Both the position numbers and the translations under genes were made by a program. A DNA stretch of 64,000 bases, from positions 5,763,001-5,827,000 of the forward strand of contig NZ_JALRMO010000001.1 of the NCBI RefSeq assembly GCF_023276405.1. Direction: 5' to 3'. Origin of the DNA: Paenibacillus hamazuiensis (GTDB taxonomy: Bacteria; Bacillota; Bacilli; Paenibacillales; NBRC-103111). The notes below the pieces were generated by a model. It searched no databases. It was not told the origin of the DNA and worked only from the letters and a program-made list of their open reading frames with translations. This document shows, piece after piece, positions 16,688-23,948 of this stretch (positions within the stretch are counted from its first letter, which is position 1; the number at the start of each line of letters is the position of its first letter).

Positions 16688-17866
16688 ATGACCGCCCCTG
16701 CCGTCATCGCGCTTTTCATACTCGTTTATTGGCTGTACGTGCTGGTCGATACGGCGCGCGCCGCCCGACTCATGCACCGGCTGCCCCGCGGTTTGCCGAT
16801 TGCCGAACCGCCGCCGCTCGTTTCCGTCGTGGTCGCCGCCAAGGAAGAGGAGGCGTCCATCCGCGACACCGTCCGCCACCTGCTGCGCCAAACGTACCCG
16901 CGCCTGGAAATCATCGCCGTCAACGACCGGTCGCAGGACGCGACCGGCCTCAGGCTGGACGAGCTCAAGCGGTGGTCCGAAGGCAAGCGCGATATTCCCG
17001 TTTCGCTCAAGGTCATTCATATTACAAGCCTGCCGAAAGGCTGGCTGGGGAAAAATCACGCGCTTTACCAAGGCTACCTGGAAGCGCGGGGACAATACAT
17101 TGTATTCACCGATGCCGACATCCGTTTCCGGCCGGACGCGATTCAGGATGCCGTCGCCTTTCTTCAGCGCGAGCAGGCCGACCACGTGACGCTCGCGCCC
17201 GCGATCATTGCGAAAGGCTTTTGGCTGAAAGCGTTCGTGCGTTACTTCTTCTTCAGCCTCAGCCTGTTTATCCGCCCATGGCGGAGCAACATCGACAGCC
17301 AGCGCCGCTTCGGCATGGGCATCGGCGCCTTCAACCTGCTGACCCGCCGCGCCTACGAGGCGATCGGCACGCACATGGCGATCGCGATGCGGCCTGACGA
17401 TGATCTGCAGCTCGGGCTGCGCGTCAAGCAAGCCGGCTTGCGCCAGCGCCTGGCTTCGGCGGCCGACTCGCTGGAAGTCGAATGGTACGCGGATTTGCCC
17501 GAGGCGGTCCGCGGCCTGGAGAAAAACGTCTTTTCCGGCTTCGGTTACCGGACCGGGCTTGCCGTATCGGCCACCGCCGGGCAGCTCCTGCTGTTCTTGT
17601 TCCCCTGGGTCGGATTGTGGCTGTTCGGAGTAAACACGGCCTTGCTGTACGGCTTGTCCGCGATCCTGATGGCTTCGCTGTACGCGGTGCACATCCGTAC
17701 CCTGGGCGCCAAGGCCGGAGCGGAAATCGCCGCGCTTCCGCTTACGGTGCTTCTGTTCGTCTGGGTGATATCCCGCTCCGTAGGCCTAACGCTGCGCCGC
17801 GGCGGCATCATGTGGCGCGGGACGTTTTATCCTTTGCACGAGCTGAAGCGGATGAGAGGCAAGTGA
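16688..17866 (+). CDS. Membrane glycosyltransferase family 2
   Basis: 392 residues. An N-terminal anchor helix (VIALFILVYWLYVLVDTARA) is followed by a GT-A domain: PLVSVVVAAKEEEASIRDT (nucleotide-sugar binding), IIAVNDRSQDATG, IVFTDADIRF (DxD-type metal site) and MRPDDDLQLGLRVKQAG. Three or four C-terminal helices follow (LLLFLFPWVGLWLFG, ALLYGLSAILMASLYA, LPLTVLLFVWVISRSVGLTL). This is the CrtQ/YkcC-like layout that transfers sugars to lipids or carotenoids at the membrane. ATG 16688 fits GAGGTG six bases upstream, and TATAAT at 16632-16637 may be its -10. It is divergent from yyaC. Confidence 0.85.
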   Translation: MTAPAVIALFILVYWLYVLVDTARAARLMHRLPRGLPIAEPPPLVSVVVAAKEEEASIRDTVRHLLRQTYPRLEIIAVNDRSQDATGLRLDELKRWSEGKRDIPVSLKVIHITSLPKGWLGKNHALYQGYLEARGQYIVFTDADIRFRPDAIQDAVAFLQREQADHVTLAPAIIAKGFWLKAFVRYFFFSLSLFIRPWRSNIDSQRRFGMGIGAFNLLTRRAYEAIGTHMAIAMRPDDDLQLGLRVKQAGLRQRLASAADSLEVEWYADLPEAVRGLEKNVFSGFGYRTGLAVSATAGQLLLFLFPWVGLWLFGVNTALLYGLSAILMASLYAVHIRTLGAKAGAEIAALPLTVLLFVWVISRSVGLTLRRGGIMWRGTFYPLHELKRMRGK

Positions 17867-17965
17867 TTTTTTACGAAACCTTAACACTGCGCACTGCTGC
17901 GTTCATGTAAAATATAATTATACAAAGACGCGGTTGACGCGTCCGGACGAAGGAGAGGACCTGCT

Positions 17966-18064
17966 ATGAACGAGTGGTCATTCAGACAACTGGCGTATGC
18001 GTTAGTTTCCCTGGGACTGACGATCGCGCTTATTGCCGCTTATCATAACCTGGGTTCCATGTAA
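17966..18064 (+). CDS. 32-residue membrane peptide
   Basis: A short gene starting MNEWSFRQLAYALVS, with one hydrophobic segment (LVSLGLTIALIAAY) and a C-terminus ending NLGSM. A perfect AAGGAG stands nine bases before the ATG, TATAAT is present at 17913-17918, and a strong terminator follows immediately; these three signals make it a real gene despite its size. One membrane pass with a short polar tail is expected. No function is recognised. Confidence 0.65.
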   Translation: MNEWSFRQLAYALVSLGLTIALIAAYHNLGSM

Positions 18065-18070
18065 ATACCA

Positions 18071-18111
18071 AGGCCGCCTGCAGCGCTTCATGCCTGCGAG
18101 CGGCCTTTTTC
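18071..18111 (+). terminator. Terminator after 32-aa membrane peptide gene
   Basis: AGGCCGC (18071-18077) pairs with GCGGCCT (18100-18106) and is followed by TTTTT. Confidence 0.8.
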
Positions 18112-18136
18112 GTTGTCCCGGCCCCGGACAAAATGA

Positions 18137-18164
18137 AAAGCGCGGAGACGAGGCTCCGCGCTTT
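18137..18164 (-). terminator. Terminator after SLH protein gene
   Basis: Stem AAAGCGCGGAG/CTCCGCGCTTT of 11 bp with a six-base loop, followed on the minus strand by TTCATTTTG. Confidence 0.75.
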
Positions 18165-18205
18165 CAAGAGGCATATCGAATCGGTTTCACAAGAACAATT
18201 CAGCA

Positions 18206-19126
18206 TTATTTCACAAGCTTGGCGACAGCCTGGTACTTCGACGAAACATAAGTATCCGCCTTCGGTTCGGTAATAACCGCCGCGTAGCTTTTATCCGGAT
18301 CCGGATAGCTCAGCGTGTAGCGGATTTCCGCGATACCCGCATCGGTAAAGTCGATGCCGGCAATTTGGACCGCATACCCCGGGTTCGGCTTTTGCCCCCA
18401 GGACAACGTGACCTTGTTCACGTCGTCATTTACTTTTTCCACCGTCACGGCAACCTGCTCCTGCTGGGAAGGCTCTTCGGGAGCGCTGCCCTTGCCGCCG
18501 TGGCTCTCGACAAACTTGATCGCGTCGTGCAGCCAAACCGCCGCCGTACCGCGGGTCAGCTCCTGCTTCGGATAAAACCTCCGGTCTTTGTCGAGAGATG
18601 CGATTTTGCCGAGCAGCAGCAGTTGAATGCTGTTTTTGTAAGCCGGATCGACCTCGTCCTCGTCGGCGTAAACCATCAGCATTTTGACGAATGCGTAGTC
18701 CCCGGTTTTGAGCACAGCCTGCATGAGCAGGTCGGCGAACTGCTCGCGGGTAATGACCGCATTCGGATTAACGTCTTTAGCCAGCGGCAGCCCGTTCAGC
18801 TGGGCGATAATAAACGATTGCGCATACCAGGCATCGTCCGGCACGGAAGTGAAATAGTCGCTCGCTTTCGGTTCTTTGATGAACTTGATGTTATCGATAT
18901 TCAGCTTCAGTCCTTTAACGACCATATGCACCGCTTGTGCGTAGCTCACTTTGCCGCGAGGCTGAAAATGCTCTCCGTCCACCCCGCTCACAATGCCGCG
19001 GCTTTGCAGGGAAGCGATCTTCTCTTTGCCGTCGACATTGTCCAGGTCGGAAAACGCCCATACGGTCCCGCCGAATGCGGAAACCGCGAGCAGCAGCGTC
19101 AACATCAGCATAAACCATTTTTTCAT
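18206..19126 (-). CDS. Secreted SLH-domain protein
   Basis: 306 residues. A Sec signal peptide (KKWFMLMLTLLLAVSAFGGTVWA) precedes three SLH-type modules: FSDLDNVDGKEKIASLQSRG (with GEHFQPRGKVSYAQA), the AWYAQSFIIAQLNGL module (with NAVITREQFADLL) and YKNSIQLLLLGKI (with RRFYPKQELTRGTAA). SLH modules anchor proteins to pyruvylated secondary wall polymer. A C-terminal beta domain (about 220-306) is unassigned. ATG 19126 is supported by GGAGAA at the right distance; upstream codons have no ribosome site. It is divergent from the T-box/trpS unit. Confidence 0.85.
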   Translation of the reverse strand: MKKWFMLMLTLLLAVSAFGGTVWAFSDLDNVDGKEKIASLQSRGIVSGVDGEHFQPRGKVSYAQAVHMVVKGLKLNIDNIKFIKEPKASDYFTSVPDDAWYAQSFIIAQLNGLPLAKDVNPNAVITREQFADLLMQAVLKTGDYAFVKMLMVYADEDEVDPAYKNSIQLLLLGKIASLDKDRRFYPKQELTRGTAAVWLHDAIKFVESHGGKGSAPEEPSQQEQVAVTVEKVNDDVNKVTLSWGQKPNPGYAVQIAGIDFTDAGIAEIRYTLSYPDPDKSYAAVITEPKADTYVSSKYQAVAKLVK

Positions 19127-19207
19127 AAACGAATTCTCCATTCTTCGTATTTTTGCTCCGGAGCACTCTTTCAGACGATCCGGTTTGGAAAAAAGTTGCA
19201 CGGTGTA

Positions 19208-19236
19208 TTGACTATTTTGCCAAACCGCACTAGAAT
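19208..19236 (+). promoter_or_regulatory. Promoter of T-box/trpS transcript
   Basis: TTGACT (19208-19213), a 17-base spacer and TAGAAT (19231-19236), placed immediately before the T-box leader. Confidence 0.75.
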
Positions 19237-19249
19237 GTATCATTAACAA

Positions 19250-19564
19250 CGTCGATGAAGGGTAAGTAGCTGGGCGGAGGAAGCTTCAGAGAGCCGGTGG
19301 GTGGTGCGAACCGGCGCTGGCCGAACAGCGAATGGACTTCGGAGTTGCTTGCCGAACGGCCTCTCGGGCTCTGCCCGAAGCTCAATTAGGCAAAGCCGGG
19401 ACATCCCGCCGTTATCACGGGAAAGGTATCGAGCGAGCGCCGGTTTAGCCTGACGTTGAAACAGCTCCGTACCCGGAAGAGCGGACCGAGTGGCACATAG
19501 CCGGGATTCGGTTCATTAAGGTGGCACCACGACAACTTCGTCCTTATGCGGACGAGGTTTTTTT
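19250..19564 (+). promoter_or_regulatory. T-box riboswitch, tryptophan-specific
   Basis: The leader contains the T-box core AAGGTGGCACCACG (about 19518-19531), where the bulge pairs with uncharged tRNA 3' NCCA. A terminator follows: CTTCGTCC (19536-19543) pairs with GGACGAGG (19550-19557) and is followed by seven T. Stem I features AGAGAGCCGG...CCGG lie at about 19290-19316. In GAATGGAC the specifier codon is TGG (19333-19335), which decodes to Trp and agrees with the trpS gene downstream. Uncharged tRNA-Trp should stabilise the antiterminator and switch trpS on. Confidence 0.9.
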
Positions 19565-19656
19565 GCGTTTTCGGGCGTTGGTATCGAAGGGGGGTGATGG
19601 CCATGGAGGATGGCTGGTGGTGGCGCAGCGTCGGATTGTTCGGCAAGTCAATTCAT

Positions 19657-19792
19657 TTCGGGGGTTCCCCCAAAAGTAACAGGAATAGGCTGCAGAGGTT
19701 CACTTCACTTTTGGGGGACTCGTTTTTCGGGGGCTCCCCCAAAAGTAACAGGAATAGGCTGCAGAGGTTCGCTTCACTTTTGGGGGACTCGT
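19657..19792 (+). repeat. Two tandem ~69-bp hairpin repeats before trpS
   Basis: Two nearly identical copies (19657-19722 and 19726-19792, offset 69) sit between the T-box terminator and the trpS ribosome site. Each has the inverted arms CCCCCAAAAGT and ACTTTTGGGGG around AACAGGAATAGGCTGCAGAG. Only a few positions differ, so the duplication is recent or maintained. They would fold as two strong hairpins in the trpS mRNA. Confidence 0.8.
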
Positions 19793-19807
19793 CAAGGAGG
19801 AGTTCAT

Positions 19808-20812
19808 ATGGAAAAAAGTTTGAAAGAACGCGTATTGTCGGGCGACCGCGTCACCGGAAGGCTGCACATCGGCCATTACGTCGGAAGCCTGAAGCACCGG
19901 GTGGAGCTGCAGTCGCAGTATGAAACGCTCGTCATGCTTGCGGACGTGCAGGCGCTGACGACGCATTTCGATAGACCGGAGCTGATTCGCGGCCACTTGT
20001 TCGATGTCGCGCTCGATTATTTGGCTGCCGGCATCGATCCGGAGAAGTCGTTTATTTTCGTGCAGTCGATGGTGCCGGAAATCGCCGAGCTGACGGTGTT
20101 TTATTCGATGTTCGTCACCGTTAATGCGCTGCGCCACAATCCTACGGTAAAAGCCGAATCGAAAGGCAGCGGGCTGGACGAAATGTATTACGGCTTCCTC
20201 GGCTATCCGGTCAGTCAGGCCGCGGACATTACGTTTTGCAAGGCGACGATTATCCCGGTCGGCGAGGATCAGCTCCCCCACCTCGAGCTGACGCGCAAAA
20301 TCGTGCGCCGGTTTGGCGAGCTGTACCGCCCGGTGCTGGTGGAGCCGCGCGCCGTCGTCGGAGACGTGCCGCGGCTGGCCGGCCTCGACGGGCACGGGAA
20401 AATGAGCAAAAGCCAAGGCAACGCGATCGCTTTGGATTCGTCGCGCGAGGAGCTGGAGAGCCGGATTCGCAAGGCGGTCACGGATCCGGCACGCGTGCGC
20501 AAGGACGATCCGGGACATCCGGACATATGCCCGATCTACTCTTACCACGAAGCGTTCCGACCGGAGGGGGCCGCGGAAATCCGCGAAAGCTGCACCAAGG
20601 GTACGATCGGCTGCAGCGGCTGCAAAAAGCTGGTCGCCGCGGCGATCGACGGGCTGCTTGAACCGATGCGGGAGCGGCGGGCGTTTTATGAGCAGCGTCC
20701 CGAACGGGTGAAGGAGATTTTGCTTGCCGGGACGGATCGGGCGCGCGAGCTGGGCAAGGAGACGATGCTTGAAGTCCGCGAAGCGATGGGGCTCGATTAT
20801 TTTTTCCGGTGA
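19808..20812 (+). CDS. trpS: Tryptophanyl-tRNA synthetase (type II-like)
   Basis: 334 residues. Class Ic synthetase with HIGH motif GRLHIGHYVGSL (about residues 16-27) and KMSKS motif GKMSKSQGN. It charges tRNA-Trp with Trp using ATP. Stretches such as LADVQALTTHFDRPELI, YPVSQAADITFCKA and VGEDQLPHLELTRKIVRRF look closer to the auxiliary TrpRS-II of Deinococcus than to the standard Bacillus enzyme, by memory. ATG 19808 follows AAGGAGG; reading frames extending upstream run through the repeat block and are not real. The T-box with a Trp specifier makes expression respond to Trp starvation or TrpRS inhibition. A second, housekeeping trpS elsewhere is possible. Confidence 0.9.
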   Translation: MEKSLKERVLSGDRVTGRLHIGHYVGSLKHRVELQSQYETLVMLADVQALTTHFDRPELIRGHLFDVALDYLAAGIDPEKSFIFVQSMVPEIAELTVFYSMFVTVNALRHNPTVKAESKGSGLDEMYYGFLGYPVSQAADITFCKATIIPVGEDQLPHLELTRKIVRRFGELYRPVLVEPRAVVGDVPRLAGLDGHGKMSKSQGNAIALDSSREELESRIRKAVTDPARVRKDDPGHPDICPIYSYHEAFRPEGAAEIRESCTKGTIGCSGCKKLVAAAIDGLLEPMRERRAFYEQRPERVKEILLAGTDRARELGKETMLEVREAMGLDYFFR

Positions 20813-20843
20813 TGGGCCGGTTGGGATAAAACGGAATTTTCTC

Positions 20844-20872
20844 TTGCCGAGTGCGGCGGGCGGAACTATAAT
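20844..20872 (+). promoter_or_regulatory. Promoter of ABC exporter
   Basis: TTGCCG (20844-20849) and TATAAT (20867-20872) with a 17-base spacer, 38 bases before the ABC exporter start. Confidence 0.65.
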
Positions 20873-20909
20873 GCAAGCATACAAACCGAACAGGTAAGGA
20901 TGTGATGCT

Positions 20910-22625
20910 TTGGTACGCCGGTTTTTCTCGTATTATGCGCCGCATAAGAAGCTGTTTTTGCTCGATTTCGGCTGCGCCGTTTTGGCGGCTCTGCTGGAGC
21001 TTTCGTTTCCGCTTGCGGTGAAATGGGTCGTCGACACGCTGCTGCCGAGCCAAAGCTGGGGCTGGATCGTCTGGGCGTGCGCCGGGCTGCTGGTGCTGTA
21101 CATGATGAGCACGGGACTGCAGTTTATCGTCACCTATTGGGGCCACAAGCTCGGCATCAACATCGAATACGATATGCGCCAGCAGCTGTTCACGCATATC
21201 CAGAGGCTGTCGTTCCGCTTCTTCGACAATCACAAGACCGGGCACCTGATGTCGCGGCTGACAAACGATTTGTTCGAGATCGGCGAGATGGCGCATCACG
21301 GGCCGGAGGATCTGTTTATCGCGGCCATGACGCTGCTCGGCTCGTTTGCGATCATGATGACGATCAACTGGCAGCTCGCGGTGATCACCTTCGTTATCGT
21401 GCCGATCATCATTTGGCTCATCGTGCTGTTCAACCGGCTGCTTGTCCGGGCTGCGGACAAAATGTTTGCGGATATCGCCGACGTCAACGCGCAGGTCGAG
21501 GACAGCGTGTCCGGCATCCGCGTCGTGCAGTCGTTTACGAACGAGGCGCATGAGCTCGCCAAATTTTCCGAAAGCAACCGCCGGTTCCGCAGCGCCAAGC
21601 TACGGTCGTACTGGATCATCGCGTACAGCGCGTCGGGCATGTATATGCTGATGCGGCTGATCGCTTTGGTCGTGCTCATCTGCGGCTCGTGGTTTGTCGT
21701 ACGCGGCAAGCTGACGTACGGCGAATTCGTCGGGTTTCTGCTGTTTACGAACATTTTCTTCAAGCCGATCGAGAAAATCAACGCGTTTATGGAAAGTTAC
21801 CCGAAAGGCATGGCCGGCTTCCGGCGGTTTCTCGAAATCATCGACACCGAGCCGGATATCGTCGACGCGCCGGACGCAGTGCGCGTGCAGGGCTTGCGCG
21901 GCGACATCGAATTCCGCGATGTGTCGTTCGGCTACGAAGGCCATGCGCAGGTGCTGCGCGGCATCAACCTGCGCGTGCGCGCCGGCGAGACGGTCGCGTT
22001 CGTCGGCCCGTCCGGCGCCGGGAAGACGACGCTGTGCAGCCTCATCCCCCGCTTCTACGAAGTGGACGGGGGCAGCATCGCGATCGACGGGCGGGACATC
22101 CGCCGCATGACGCTGCAGTCGCTGCGCTCGCACATCGGCATCGTGCAGCAGGATGTGTTTTTGTTCGCGGGCACGCTCCGCGACAACATCGCCTACGGCA
22201 AGCTCGGCGCGACCGACGCCGAGATCCTCGAAGCCGCGCGCCGCGCCCACCTCGGCGCGTTCATCGCTTCGCTGCCGCAGGGCCTGGACACGCAAATCGG
22301 CGAACGCGGCGTGAAGCTGTCCGGCGGGCAGAAGCAGCGGCTCGCAATCGCGCGGATGTTCCTCAAGAATCCGCCGATCCTGATTCTCGACGAGGCGACG
22401 TCCGCGCTCGACACCGAAACGGAGGCGGCGATCCAGGCCGCGCTCGCCGAGCTGTCGCAGGGACGGACGACACTCGTCATTGCGCACCGGCTGGCGACGA
22501 TCCGCAGCGCGGACCGGATCGTCGTCGTCACCGAAAACGGCGTCGCCGAGCAGGGCCGGCACGACGACCTCGTCGCCGCAGGCGGCGTGTACAGCCGCCT
22601 GCATCAGGCGCAGACGCTCGCGTAG
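20910..22625 (+). CDS. ABC exporter, fused permease/ATPase
   Basis: 571 residues. Six-helix exporter domain (about residues 15-300) fused to an ATPase with Walker A GPSGAGKTT, Q-loop VQQDVFLF, signature LSGGQKQ, Walker B ILILDEATS and H-loop IAHRLA, all intact. The intracellular loop HKTGHLMSRLTNDLFEIGEMA is typical of YknU/YheI-like multidrug half-transporters. The start is TTG with AAGGATGTGA upstream. It is monocistronic with its own promoter. It is only distantly similar to the exporter at 14177-16000, so the two are not an obvious heterodimer pair. The substrate is unknown. Confidence 0.88.
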   Translation: MVRRFFSYYAPHKKLFLLDFGCAVLAALLELSFPLAVKWVVDTLLPSQSWGWIVWACAGLLVLYMMSTGLQFIVTYWGHKLGINIEYDMRQQLFTHIQRLSFRFFDNHKTGHLMSRLTNDLFEIGEMAHHGPEDLFIAAMTLLGSFAIMMTINWQLAVITFVIVPIIIWLIVLFNRLLVRAADKMFADIADVNAQVEDSVSGIRVVQSFTNEAHELAKFSESNRRFRSAKLRSYWIIAYSASGMYMLMRLIALVVLICGSWFVVRGKLTYGEFVGFLLFTNIFFKPIEKINAFMESYPKGMAGFRRFLEIIDTEPDIVDAPDAVRVQGLRGDIEFRDVSFGYEGHAQVLRGINLRVRAGETVAFVGPSGAGKTTLCSLIPRFYEVDGGSIAIDGRDIRRMTLQSLRSHIGIVQQDVFLFAGTLRDNIAYGKLGATDAEILEAARRAHLGAFIASLPQGLDTQIGERGVKLSGGQKQRLAIARMFLKNPPILILDEATSALDTETEAAIQAALAELSQGRTTLVIAHRLATIRSADRIVVVTENGVAEQGRHDDLVAAGGVYSRLHQAQTLA

Positions 22626-22683
22626 GCGGCACATGGCTGACGCCGAGGGAAAGAACGGTGTAGCCGGGCGGACCATAGCGATG

Positions 22684-22872
22684 GCGGAACTATGGTTCGC
22701 TAAACGGGTCGTTTTCGGACGTTTTGGAACATTTGCGGAACTCCAGTGCGCTATTTGTCTGTTTTTCAGATCCTCACGCCATTTTTCACCAATTTAGCGC
22801 ACCTCAGTTCCTCTATTTTTCCAGAGATGCTCATACACTCGGAAATAACAAACATACGTTCCTCTATTTATG
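22684..22872. repeat. Four-unit dispersed repeat, locus B
   Basis: Two forward units (GGAACTATGGTTCGCTAA near 22688; GGAACTCCAGTGCGCTAT near 22737) and two reverse units (ending TCAGTTCCTCTATT near 22817 and ACGTTCCTCTATTT near 22868) repeat the layout of locus A at 9830-10020. The rest of the gap holds no gene. Confidence 0.6.
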
Positions 22873-22920
22873 AACACGGGACGCCTATACTAGCGGGATG
22901 GCACCCAGAGTTAGTAAATT

Positions 22921-23069
22921 AAAAAGACCGGGATTCCTTAGTATCAAGGAGTCCCGGTCTTTTAATTTCGACCATAAACCGTGGCGACCCTCGGTTACGT
23001 TTGCCTGGCTAAAAATGCGATCGCCCGTCACACAAGCATAAAAGCCGTAATTTGCGCGGCTCTTTATGG
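22921..23069 (-). ncRNA. Candidate structured RNA with terminator
   Basis: On the minus strand a 98-base block is closed by a perfect 7-bp helix, CCATAAA (23069-23063) with TTTATGG (22978-22972). Inside are an AGCCG/CGGCT hairpin, an AACCG/CGGTT hairpin and the pairable GGCGA/TCGCC. The block is followed by a long terminator hairpin built on AAAGACCGGGA (22921-22963) with T-runs. TTGTTG and TAATAT with an 18-base spacer lie just upstream (23099-23070). No gene follows on this strand, so it would be a free small RNA or an orphan riboswitch. No known class was recognised. Confidence 0.45.
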
Positions 23070-23148
23070 ATATTATGTTTTTGTCACCCATCACAACAAG
23101 ACCTTCTCTTAACGCCGACTGTTTAATAATTTACCTATCTCATCCACG

Positions 23149-23171
23149 GTTTCTTTTTTTTAAAAGAAACC
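23149..23171 (-). terminator. Terminator overlapping the end of a hypothetical gene
   Basis: Perfect 10-bp inverted repeat GGTTTCTTTT/AAAAGAAACC with a three-base loop. The stop codon of the 108-aa gene lies inside it. Confidence 0.55.
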
Positions 23172-23486
23172 AACGGCTGAAAATTCAATTCCTCGGTTAA
23201 TCTGCCCGGTATGGTCGAACATTTGCAATTCGTCCCCGGATTCCAGCTTGTAAATAGTGCAATTTTCAAACATATCTTGAATATTGGCATGCTCCCTCCC
23301 TAAAGGGAACACCAGCACATAAACATTTTCTTTTTTCGTAATTTGATAATACAGACATCGATGCTTGAAAACGTACATCCCTTCATTCACAATACATCGC
23401 ACCCTTCCATATTTCACATTAACGATATTCCCAAATCTATTAATATCAGTTGTACCACGAATCTGGCCAACATTCATAGACAGCAT
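23160..23486 (-). CDS. Hypothetical 108-aa protein
   Basis: No family recognised. There is no signal peptide or membrane segment; the predicted pattern is mainly beta strands (RFGNIVNVKYGRVRCIVNEGMYVFKHRCLYYQI), compatible with a small barrel. The ATG at 23486 has GGGGGC seven bases upstream, and that ribosome site lies in the descending arm of the terminator hairpin of the preceding gene. It is co-directional with the 79-aa gene and more AT-rich than the region. Confidence 0.5.
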   Translation of the reverse strand: MLSMNVGQIRGTTDINRFGNIVNVKYGRVRCIVNEGMYVFKHRCLYYQITKKENVYVLVFPLGREHANIQDMFENCTIYKLESGDELQMFDHTGQINRGIEFSAVGFF

Positions 23487-23491
23487 AATAA

Positions 23492-23527
23492 AAGCCCCCG
23501 ATTATCCGCCAACGGACTCGAGGGCTT
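23492..23527 (-). terminator. Hairpin between two small hypothetical genes
   Basis: AAGCCC (23492-23497) pairs with GGGCTT (23522-23527), followed on the minus strand by TTATT. It ends the 79-aa gene and includes the GGGGGC ribosome site of the next gene. Confidence 0.5.
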
Positions 23528-23531
23528 GGTC

Positions 23532-23771
23532 TTATTGCAAATTTTTTTGATCCTCCAAAGCGTCCTCGTCTAAATCCGCTGCCGCCTCGAACACATTGGC
23601 CTGCGGAACGTTCGTAAGATCCAGCTTCCGCTTCACTTGATCGCCGACGTTTTCATACCAGGCTTCAAAGGAGTCGTCTAATTGCGCCTCCCGATCGCGG
23701 TCCTCATTCACATCCGAATCCGCTTCGATTTTACTGCCGATTACCCCATAGTCATTTTCAGGTTGGGCCAT
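23532..23771 (-). CDS. Hypothetical acidic 79-aa protein
   Basis: A very acidic, probably largely disordered cytoplasmic protein (ADSDVNEDRDREAQLDDSFE; AADLDEDALEDQKN) with one hydrophobic-amphipathic centre (AWYENVGDQVKRKLDL). AAGGAG lies 12 bases before ATG 23771. A TTG directly after the ribosome site is too close to be used. No function is known; similar small acidic proteins are common in Paenibacillus. Confidence 0.55.
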   Translation of the reverse strand: MAQPENDYGVIGSKIEADSDVNEDRDREAQLDDSFEAWYENVGDQVKRKLDLTNVPQANVFEAAADLDEDALEDQKNLQ

Positions 23772-23870
23772 TGAGCGCTTCAACTCCTTATTATTCGATT
23801 TGAATTAAAATCTCCTGGAAAAATCCATTTTATGCATGAACTCGATTTTCTCATATCCAACAAAACTCAA

Positions 23871-23918
23871 AAACCGGAGCGATAAGGAATCAACATTCCA
23901 CTATCGTTCCGGTTTTTT
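23871..23918. terminator. Bidirectional terminator
   Basis: AAAACCGGA pairs with TCCGGTTTT through a long stem also pairing CGATA with TATCG. T-runs occur on both sides, so it serves the secreted repeat protein on the minus strand. Confidence 0.75.
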
Positions 23919-23948
23919 ATTTTGCTCTCATCATCGTGCCGTCTTCAC

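Noticed and set aside
19657-19792. Repeats before trpS as a CRISPR array
   Set aside because: Only two copies, directly adjacent, with internal inverted arms, no unique spacers and no cas genes in the window.
14177-22625. Two ABC exporters as one heterodimeric drug pump
   Set aside because: They are 5 kb apart on opposite strands, with different promoters and complete ATPase motifs in each; no sign of pairing.
22885-23094. 69-aa frame on the minus strand
   Set aside because: It runs through the candidate structured RNA and the terminator hairpin and has no family resemblance.
22921-23099. Known riboswitch (c-di-GMP-I, c-di-AMP, SAM, cobalamin, guanidine)
   Set aside because: GCAAAC-like words are present, but the conserved cores and helix order of these classes could not be matched; kept only as an unclassified candidate.
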